A DNA stretch of 12,436 nucleotides, taken from the NCBI GenBank assembly GCA_015039465.1, contig MU129987.1, positions 455,530 to 467,965 of the forward strand, written 5' to 3'. Under the pieces are notes generated by a model. That model was not told the DNA's origin. It saw only the letters and a program-made list of their open reading frames with translations, and ran no database searches. Of the stretch, positions 6,931 through 12,436 are shown piece by piece. Numbering within the stretch: the stretch's first letter is position 1; each line of letters starts with the position of its first letter. A program made the position numbers and the translations under genes. Source of the DNA: Phlegmacium glaucopus (taxonomy: Eukaryota; Basidiomycota; Agaricomycetes; Agaricales; Cortinariaceae).

Positions 6931-6985
6931 AAAGTATAACCTTTCCAAGACTTTGAAATTCACTTCAACTAATACACACAACAAC
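6931..6985 (+). repeat. 55-bp direct repeat, right copy
   Basis: Perfect match to 6258-6312. Downstream it continues as CACAATAATTTGG while the left copy continues as ATAGGAGTG. Confidence 0.9.
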
Positions 6986-7357
6986 CACAATAATTTGGAT
7001 CAATTGAAGGATGATCAAACTTTTAAGTGGTTTTGCAATTTATGGCTTGCACCAACAATCAGTCAAAGAATTCCTAAGACTTTACTGATTGATTTACAAT
7101 TTGTGTACACAAAAGTCCAAGACTTTGTTACAACTTCAACACAATTGCATACACAAGAAGACTCAAACTTCTGCTATGACTTTAGCACAATTGCATACAC
7201 AAGAAGCCCTCTTGCTTCTGCTATGACTTTAACACAACAACAACTTTTACAACAATTCAACAATTATTGCAACAAGTCAAACAACTCTGAGAAACTGATT
7301 TATTTTCAAGTCCACTACTCAAAGACAAGTGTTCTTGCTCAATGTCTAAGACAGTGA
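6953..7357 (+). CDS. Unrecognised 134-aa reading frame, doubtful gene
   Basis: The frame reads MKFTSTNTHNNHNNLDQLKD, then FKWFCNLWLAPTISQRIPK, then Gln/Asn/Thr-rich sequence to a stop at 7355-7357. Its start lies in the 55-bp repeat and its middle is a tandem duplication (7138-7230). I recognise no domain. The FKWFCNLWLAPTISQRIPKT part is the most protein-like. It may be a piece of an element gene or chance in A/C-rich DNA. Confidence 0.2.
   Translation: MKFTSTNTHNNHNNLDQLKDDQTFKWFCNLWLAPTISQRIPKTLLIDLQFVYTKVQDFVTTSTQLHTQEDSNFCYDFSTIAYTRSPLASAMTLTQQQLLQQFNNYCNKSNNSEKLIYFQVHYSKTSVLAQCLRQ
7138..7230. repeat. 46/47-bp tandem duplication
   Basis: 7138-7183 and 7184-7230 share CACAATTGCATACACAAGAAG and CTTCTGCTATGACTTT, with a changed centre (ACTCAAA versus CCCTCTTG). 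The lengths differ by one base, so the frame shifts between copies. Confidence 0.8.
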
Positions 7358-7376
7358 GCTGTACTAGGTTGCAAAT

Positions 7377-7395
7377 GAGGGGGGGAAAGAAAGAA
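7377..7395 (+). other. Purine run (polypurine-tract-like)
   Basis: GAGG followed by a G run and AAAGAAAGAA, 19 purines in a row. Such runs precede the 3' LTR of retroelements, but no TG-starting LTR follows, so this is only a noted resemblance. Confidence 0.25.
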
Positions 7396-8104
7396 TCCAA
7401 TTTTCTGACTATTTACAAACCCTGGGAGGTATTTTATACATTTGAGATATTTAAAAATAGATAATGTCCAAAAATAGATATACTGGTTCCTGGTACCCTT
7501 ACTTTGGTTCTGGCACCATGTGCACTCATTGTTCCTGAAAACATAGGGGTTGTTCTATTTTTAGCCCCATGTTCCTAATTTTAGGTAGTTTCCACCCCTC
7601 TTGGTGGGAACTGTGCCTATTGTGCCTGGAAACAATCTTTATGATTGTTCAGCACTCCCCCTATCCTTAATCATCATGATTCCCACACAATCACATGGTT
7701 CCACTATCTTGGTTATTCTGCTTCCACTGTTGCTAGGGCACCAACTTCCCCTGAATATTTATTAATAATATTCTGTTGCTCCAAAATCACACCCCATGAC
7801 ATTTGCTAACCCAATATTGTTTATTTAACTTTTCCTGTGCCAAGTCTATAAGGATATTCATGGATTTATTGGTTTTAATCCAGACATGCAATTTGTAGTG
7901 TAACAAATGATAGTCTATTGACCACACTTATTAACTATATGCATTTAAGTCACACAGTAATAGGTCTAATCAGCAGTTGTAGGGTAGACAACTCTGATTC
8001 CCTTGTTTATTATCAGTTGTATTAACCAGTTATTGGTGCATTAATTAATATTTATGCTGAAATAATAGATAAAAATTGCAAAAACCATGCTTATGCAGAT
8101 TTAA
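7396..8104. other. Unassigned AT-rich stretch with GTTCC motifs
   Basis: No convincing reading frame on either strand. A 17-bp period duplicates AAAAATAGATA at 7453 and 7470. GTTCC, GTTCT and GGAAC recur between 7484 and 7630 (for example GTTCTATTTTTAGCCCCAT beside GTTCCTAATTTTAGG), and CCACCCCTCTTGGTGGG can form a hairpin near 7595. GAATATTTATTAATAATATTC at about 7752 is another small inverted repeat. It could be old element DNA. Confidence 0.5.
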
Positions 8105-8305
8105 ATCATATCACCGGTTGCAGCGTTCAGAGTCATCCCTTACTTCGTGAGGAGGAAGTTGGATTTGCCACCATTGGAGGAGTTGTTGGATATTTTGAGG
8201 AAGAGGTTGGAGGAGATGGAAAATTCCAAAGCTGAGTATTCAGATGATGACAATGAGGAGGATGACGAGGAGGATGGAGAGTGTCTTCAGCTGGAGGAAG
8301 ACTGA
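8105..8305 (+). pseudogene. Acidic C-terminal fragment of an unknown protein
   Basis: After TAA 8102-8104 the frame is open to TGA 8303-8305 and reads VIPYFVRRKLDLPPLEELLD, then ILRKRLEEMENSKAEY, then a run of Asp/Glu ending CLQLEED. Helix-like Leu/Glu spacing and an acidic tail make it protein-like. A TTGCAG at 8118-8123 could be a 3' splice site, with the exon starting about 8124. There is no start codon, so only the C-terminal end is present. I do not recognise the family. It lies upstream of the satellite. Confidence 0.4.
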
Positions 8306-8559
8306 TCCATATGATGATACCTTCTAACAAGGGATGACTGAGGACAGTCATGATTTCAGTTGGGAGGCGTGAGATGGCTGCAAAGTCATTTTTTTGCATT
8401 TTTTTGCATTTATGTTTTTCTATTTTTATTATCTTCGTTCTTCAATTCGCAAGTCTGAATTCCTTTTATTTTAGTCTTCAATATGAAGCGGACGCATGAG
8501 TAACACTTTGCGATGCCAATGCCCCACACCTTGCAGTCAAATATACCCAAGTGAGTCCA
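8306..8559. other. Spacer between the acidic frame and the satellite
   Basis: Mostly T-rich, with TTTTTTTGCA twice at 8388-8409. I see no gene. GATGCCAATGCCCCACACC near 8512-8530 shares a few bases with the KDZ terminus but lacks its TTTACA block. Confidence 0.5.
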
Positions 8560-9446
8560 TGAAAATGAAGTTGACAAAGCCCCAAGGTTGTCCATCAGCG
8601 GATTTCCACTGGATTGTACTAGACTGCAGAGGATGTCCATTGAGCTCATTTCCGGTGAGTACTGAAGAGCCCAGGGATGTCCAGGAAGCTGACAGTAGAC
8701 AAATACTAGGCTCCTGGAAGTTACCCTGCGAGCTCATGGGATCTAATATCGAAGTGTGGAATGTGCTGGGTGAGCTCATGGGAGTGTATAATATTGAGGT
8801 CCAGAGGGTGTCCAATAAGCTGATGGAAACCTAATATAAAAGTCCGGATCATGTCCAATGAGCTCATAATAGGTCAATATTCAACTCCGGAGGGTGTCCA
8901 ATAAGCAAATGGGAACCTGATATAAAACTCCAGATCATATCAAATGAGCTCATGCTAGGTCAATATTTAACTCCAGAGGGTGTCCAATTACCTGATGGGA
9001 ACTTAATATTAAACTTGGGGGCATGTCCAATGAGCTCGGGGTGATTGAATATTCAACCCCAGGGGGTGTCCAATAGGCTGATGACAGTTGAATATTCAAC
9101 TGCAGAAGGTGTCCAATGAGGTGATGACAGTTGAATATTACAGTCCGGAGGGTGTCCAATGAGCTCATAAAAGTTGAATATTCAACCCCAGAGGGTGTCT
9201 GGTGAACTCATAGTAGTTGAATATTCAATCCTGGAGGGTGTCCAATGAGCTGATGACAGTGAAATATTACAGTCCAGAGGGTGTCCAATGAGCTCATACA
9301 AGTTGAATCTTCAACCCTGGAGGGTGTTCAGTAAGCTCATTACACTTGAATATTCAACCCTGGAGGGTGTCCAATGAACTGATGGCAGTTGAATATTGAA
9401 CCCTGGAGGGTGTCCAGTGAGCTCATCATACTTGAATATTCAACCC
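8560..9446. repeat. 43-bp satellite, left block (about 19-20 units)
   Basis: Units contain GAGGGTGTCCAATGAGCTCA and GTTGAATATTCAAC. They are badly diverged and irregular from 8560 to about 8900 (for example GATGTCCATTGAGCTCATT) and become regular towards the right, the usual decay at a satellite edge. Two unit types alternate: one with ATTCAACCCTGGAGGG, one with ATTACAGTCCGGAGGG. It is cut at about 9446 by the hAT-like insertion. Confidence 0.85.
9438..9445. repeat. Probable target duplication of the hAT-like element, left copy
   Basis: ATTCAACC precedes the left end and ATTCAACC follows the right end (10388-10395). The exact length is 7-9 bp because the flanking C run is ambiguous. The sequence is part of the satellite unit, so a match by chance of the repeat cannot be excluded. 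Confidence 0.55.
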
Positions 9447-9460
9447 CAGTGAAAACCGGT

Positions 9461-9520
9461 TCTGAGCTGAGTGAGAAAAATCTGAGCTGAGTGAGAGAAA
9501 TCTAAGTTGAGTAAGAGAAA
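9461..9520. repeat. Three 20-bp subterminal repeats
   Basis: TCTGAGCTGAGTGAGAAAAA, TCTGAGCTGAGTGAGAGAAA and TCTAAGTTGAGTAAGAGAAA in tandem just inside the left inverted repeat. Possible transposase-binding sites by position. Confidence 0.85.
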
Positions 9521-9739
9521 TGAGACTAAATGCAAACTAAACGAGTATGTTCGTAAAATGTCCCACTTGGCATTTGATCGTTGCCCCTGTTCTCATCAAT
9601 TTGTTGCAGCTTGTTTGGCTTCCCATTTTGTCATGTCCGACTCATGCTTACATGTGCGTCACTTTTGAAAAATTTTGCAACCAAGTCACCGAGTTCTTCT
9701 TCGGTACCCTTCCCATGTTCGACATTACTTACATATGCC

Positions 9740-9747
9740 TATAAAAG
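9740..9747 (+). promoter_or_regulatory. TATA-like box in the hAT-like element
   Basis: TATAAAAG lies about 165 bp before ATG 9913. A C/T-rich stretch follows (9790-9840), as in fungal leaders. GTAAGTAAGT (9856) and TTTTCTAG (about 9877-9884) look like splice sites but only about 29 nt apart, too close for an intron. A decayed promoter is possible; evidence is thin. Confidence 0.3.
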
Positions 9748-9912
9748 GATCAATTTTTGAAATTTTTTTCGCAACCAAGTCCGTTCTCTACCACCATGTG
9801 CTTTCTCTAATTCCCCCTCTTCTCCTGCACTTCCCACTCGAAAACACTAATCCAGGTAAGTAAGTCACAGTTTCTCTTTTCTAGATCACAATACTGATCC
9901 CACACCGAGGCA

Positions 9913-10128
9913 ATGGAAACAACCCGGGTGCATGCCTTGTGGCAACCACCCCAGCTTCAACTTGGACAACGTAAAAGCAACTCTCTGGCTTCGCAATTGG
10001 TAACAGCAGGTTTGTTCATAGGTGCAGATGGGCAAAGGGTGAAGGATTGTGATAGAAGGGTGGACATATGGTTAGATATACTATTACTATTAGTTATGAT
10101 ACCTCAGTACCTTGTCAGTATCAAGTAA
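9913..10128 (+). CDS. Unrecognised 71-aa reading frame in the hAT-like element, doubtful
   Basis: Reads METTRVHALWQPPQLQLGQR to a stop at 10126-10128. A second frame over the same bases reads QWKQPGCMPCGNHPSFNLDN, then VKATLWLRNW and a stop; its Cys-x2-Cys and His look more like a domain start. Neither is known to me. Possibly the remains of a transposase N-terminus. Confidence 0.2.
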   Translation: METTRVHALWQPPQLQLGQRKSNSLASQLVTAGLFIGADGQRVKDCDRRVDIWLDILLLLVMIPQYLVSIK

Positions 10129-10387
10129 TTAATAAAATAAATTTTGAATTCATTGGAAATTCCGAATAGTAAAGGAAATTGAAGCTCGATACAGGTGTCA
10201 TATTAAATATACATATACATATCTAAAAAGATCTGACTAGATTTGACTATATTTACGAATGAAGAATATCTGAGAAGTGTCTCATTCCTCGAGTTGTAGC
10301 GATTTACATATATTTACACCGGTATACTAGTTTTTATTCATTTTAACTCAAGCTAACCCTCTCTGGTCCGAACCGATTTTGACTGGG

Positions 10388-11352
10388 ATTCAACCCTGGA
10401 GGGTGTCCAGTGAGCTCATCATACTTGAATATTCAACCCTGGAGGGTGTCCAGTTAGCTGATGACAGTTGAATATTAAAGTCCGGAGGGTGTCCAATAAG
10501 CTCATACAATGGAAATATTCAACCCTGGAGGGTGTCCAGTGAGCTGATGACAGTTGAATATTAAAGTCCGGAGGGTGTCCAATGAGCTTATACAATTTAA
10601 ATATTCAACCCTGGAGGGTGTCCAGTGAGCTGATGACAGTTGAATATTAAAGTCCGGAGGGTGTCCAATGAGCTTATACAAGTTAAATATTCAACCCTGG
10701 AGGGTGTCCAGTGAGCTCATGGTAGTTGAATATTCAACCCTGGAGGGTGTCCAATGAGCTGATGACAGTTGAATATTCAAGTCCGGAGGGTGTCCAATGA
10801 GCTCATACAAGTTAAATATTCAACCCTGGAGGGTGTCCAGTGAGCTCATGGTAGTTGAATATTCAACCCTGGAGGGTGTCCAATGAGCTGATGACAGTTG
10901 AATATTAATGTCCGGAGGGTGTCCAATGAGCTCATACAAGTTGAATATTCAACCCTGGAGGGTGTCCAGTGAGCTGATGACAGTTGAATATTAAGGTCCA
11001 GAGGGTGTCCAGTGAACTCATGGTAGTTGAATATTCAACCCTGGAGGGTGTCCAATGAGCTGATGACAGTTGAATATTAAAGTCCAGAGGGTGGCCAGTG
11101 AGCTCATACAAGTTGAATATTCAACCCTGGAGGGTGTCCAGTCAGCTCATGGTAGTTGAATATTCAACCCTGGAGGGTGTCCAGTGAGCTCATGGTAGTT
11201 GAATGTTCAACCCTGGAGGGTGGGTGTCCAGTGAGCTCATGTTAGTTAAATATTCAACCCTGGAAGGTGTCCAATGAGCTCATGACAGGTGAATATTAAA
11301 CTCCGGAGGGTGTCCAATGAGCTCATACAAGTTGAATATTCAGCCCTGGAGG
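10388..11352. repeat. 43-bp satellite, right block (about 22 units)
   Basis: Starts in phase at ATTCAACCCTGG (10388) with the next at 10431. Most of the block alternates an ATTCAACCCTGGAGGG unit with an ATTAAAGTCCGGAGGG unit, giving an 86-bp dimer; from about 11110 the first type alone dominates. Each unit can contain three dyads: CCCTGGAGGG (arms CCCT/AGGG), ATGAGCTCAT and GTTGAATATTCAAC. One unit near 11217 has a 4-bp GGTG duplication. The block ends abruptly at CCCTGGAGG / TACACCC. Confidence 0.9.
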
Positions 11353-11423
11353 TACACCCAAAAAAATCAGAAAATTTACAAAAAAGTGCGGAACCACTTC
11401 CTTTCATTGAGGGCAATATGTTT
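11353..11423. other. Short spacer between the satellite and the right KDZ element
   Basis: About 70 bp of AT-rich single-copy-looking sequence. The last 8 bp (ATATGTTT, 11416-11423) would be the target duplication of the KDZ element, but the partner is outside the window. Confidence 0.5.
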
Positions 11424-11453
11424 CAGTACTTTACAGTGCCCCACACTTCCGAA
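11424..11453 (+). repeat. Terminal inverted repeat (3' end) of the right KDZ element
   Basis: CAGTACTTTACAGTGCCCCA then CACTTCCGAA. It matches the other KDZ ends in the TACTTTACA-S-T-x-CCCCA core; the inner CCGG is CCGAA here. The outer edge is set by alignment only. Confidence 0.7.
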
Positions 11454-11870
11454 CGGAATCCGAGTGGAGTCCGAGCATTCCGACTGGATTCCCAGTGGAG
11501 TCCGAGTGGAGTCCGAGTGGAATCATGGATTCCGAATGGAGTCCACTCGGACTCCACTCGGACTCTGCTTGGAGTCCAAGTCACTAAGTAGATTCCGAAC
11601 AGAGTCCGAGTGGAGTCCGAGTAGAGTCTGAGTGGATTCCAAATAGAGTCCGAGTGGACTCTTAGTGGATTCCAAATGGATTCCGAGTGGACTCTAAGTG
11701 GATTCCGAGTGGATTCCAAGTGGAGTCCAAGTGGATTCCAAGTGATTCCCAGTGGATTCCAAATGGAGTCTGAGTGGACTCTCAGTGGATTCCAAGTGGA
11801 TTCCGAGTGGATTCCGAGTGGAGTCTGAGTGGATTCCAAATGGAGTCTGAGTGGAATCTCAGTAACATCT
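11446..11870. repeat. GAGTGGATTCC/GAGTGGAGTCC subterminal array of the right KDZ element
   Basis: About 35 copies of a roughly 11-13-bp unit such as GAGTGGAGTCC, GAGTGGATTCCAA and GAGTGGACTCT. Each contains the dyad GGANTCC. A short inverted part (CACTCGGACTCCACTCGGAC) lies near 11543. Position matches the GTCCGG arrays of the other copies, but the motif and length (425 bp) differ. Long Ser/Thr-rich frames on the minus strand here are by-products of the repeat. Confidence 0.85.
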
Positions 11871-11941
11871 TATAAACATTTCAAGGAATATTTGGCTCTG
11901 TTACAATGGTCTACTTTATAGTACAATATCATACCTATAAC

Positions 11942-12436
11942 TCAATCTTCATTCTCTGTGTCAGAGTCATCTCCCTCCTGATCCTTCTTCTCCTTTTTCC
12001 ACTTCTTCTGTCTTTGTCTCTCAAGAACATATTGAGTGTGGTAAAAGAGCATTGTATGCAAAAACCAATTAAAGTTGCCTGGTGTCATGCGTTTCAGAAT
12101 AGAGTCAAAGCCACCCAGCCATGCATTCAATTGTTCACATGCCTAAATAACCCACAATTAATTAATATAAACTCATAATAGAAATAAACATACCTGAGTA
12201 TTGAATGCCCGTTTCAAATAAGGCTTATTTTTTCTGTCCAAGGCCATAACAACAAGATTAGGGGCAGAGACATCTAATGGCCCAGGGTTACAAAACTTCC
12301 AGCAAAGAAAATCATTTGTGGGATGATTGATATAATGGTATGCATCAACAATGAAGCGACTAGTTTTCTGCCACTTATTCCAAGATCCATTGCTGATAGC
12401 AGTCCTGAGCACAAGACAAGCCTTGTCAATGCATAT
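11942..12436 (-). CDS. KDZ-type transposase, C-terminal part, with one intron
   Basis: Exon 12436-12194 reads ICIDKACLVLRTAISNGSWN, TSRFIVDAYHYINH, FCNPGPLDVSAPNLVV and KRAFNTQ. A 51-nt intron (12193-12143) has GTATG at its start and TTTAG at its end. The last exon, 12142-11942, reads ACEQLNAWLGGFDSILKRMT, GNFNWFLHTMLFYHT and an acidic tail DDSDTENED. Candidate metal-binding residues are the Asp of ICIDKAC, the Asp of FIVDAYHY and the Glu of ACEQLNAW, by analogy with KDZ. No stop or shift breaks the part seen, so this copy may be intact; the N-terminal side is cut by the window edge. It would act in the nucleus, cutting its element's ends. Confidence 0.8.
12143..12193 (-). other. 51-nt GT-AG intron in the right KDZ gene
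   Basis: GTATGTTTATTTC at the 5' end and GGGTTATTTAG at the 3' end. Removing it joins FNTQ to ACEQ exactly as in the left copy, where the codons are contiguous at 750-764. Size and signals fit fungal introns. Confidence 0.85.

Larger units (their letters stand above)
9446..10387. mobile_element. hAT-like non-autonomous element, about 942 bp, inside the satellite
   Basis: The ends are imperfect inverted repeats: left CCAGTGAAAACCGGTTCTGA, right read inward CCAGTCAAAATCGGTTCGGA; similarity runs to about 30 bp. A start near CAGTG and a duplication of about 8 bp fit the hAT superfamily. Three 20-bp tandem units follow the left end. Inside there is a TATAAAAG box (9740-9747) but no transposase; the longest frame starting with ATG (9913-10128) has no domain I know. 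The satellite resumes at 10388 in the matching part of the unit. MULE-type elements, with 9-bp duplications, are an alternative. Confidence 0.6.

Noticed and set aside
8500..8535. Fifth KDZ terminus (GCCCCACACC)
   Set aside because: Only about nine bases match and the TTTACA block is missing; no array of the KDZ type adjoins it.
8496..9168. Frames on both strands over the satellite's left block
   Set aside because: Peptides repeat with the 43-bp unit and break when units shift; no independent coding signal.
9856..9884. Intron with GTAAGT and TTTTCTAG
   Set aside because: About 29 nt is too short for a spliceosomal intron and no frame needs it.
8560..11352. CRISPR-like array
   Set aside because: Units are continuous tandem copies with no unique spacers between constant repeats, and the context is eukaryotic.
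11423..11839. Minus-strand 138-residue frame rich in Ser, Thr, Pro and Leu
   Set aside because: It reads only through the GAGTGGATTCC array; the peptide repeats because the DNA unit repeats, and it runs into the inverted terminus.

Overview
The window looks like repeat-rich nuclear DNA from a mushroom-forming basidiomycete (Agaricomycetes). The evidence is two copies of a KDZ-type transposase gene with its cysteine cluster, a decayed Ty3/gypsy gag-protease of the kind common in these fungi, a 51-nt GT-AG intron, and no recognisable host gene. All family assignments come from recalled protein patterns, not from a search. I see no tRNA, rRNA or CRISPR array.

Layout. 1-1252: the 3' part of a KDZ element on the + strand: a frameshifted transposase gene, an AT-rich tail, a GTCCGG-rich array and a conserved terminus. 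1253-4338: a mutated Ty3/gypsy gag-pol body carrying an 18-bp and a 10-bp minisatellite, a degenerate zinc knuckle, an aspartic-protease domain and the start of the pol linker. 4339-6076: a non-autonomous KDZ derivative with terminal inverted repeats and an 8-bp target duplication (CTGCACAG), inserted in the retroelement. Its interior is low-complexity DNA with four C-run/G-run hairpins. 6077-6178: the rest of the retroelement target, repeated around a 25-bp poly(A). 6258-6985: a 55-bp perfect direct repeat enclosing the end of another element. 6986-8100: mostly unassigned DNA. 8105-8305: an acidic C-terminal reading frame. 8560-11352: a 43-bp satellite, interrupted at about 9446-10387 by a hAT-like non-autonomous element. 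11424-12436: the 3' part of a second KDZ element on the - strand, whose gene keeps an intron that the first copy lacks at the same codon.

How the parts relate. Nothing here forms an operon or pathway; the window is a nest of elements inserted into one another. The nesting gives a partial order: retroelement first, then the poly(A)/target duplication, then the KDZ derivative inside one arm of that duplication; the hAT-like element is younger than the satellite. Four KDZ ends share a terminus close to CTTTACAGTCCCCCACATT, but the arrays beside them differ in motif. In-frame TGA codons and unexpected cysteines in the retroelement suggest decay by C-to-T change at CpG.
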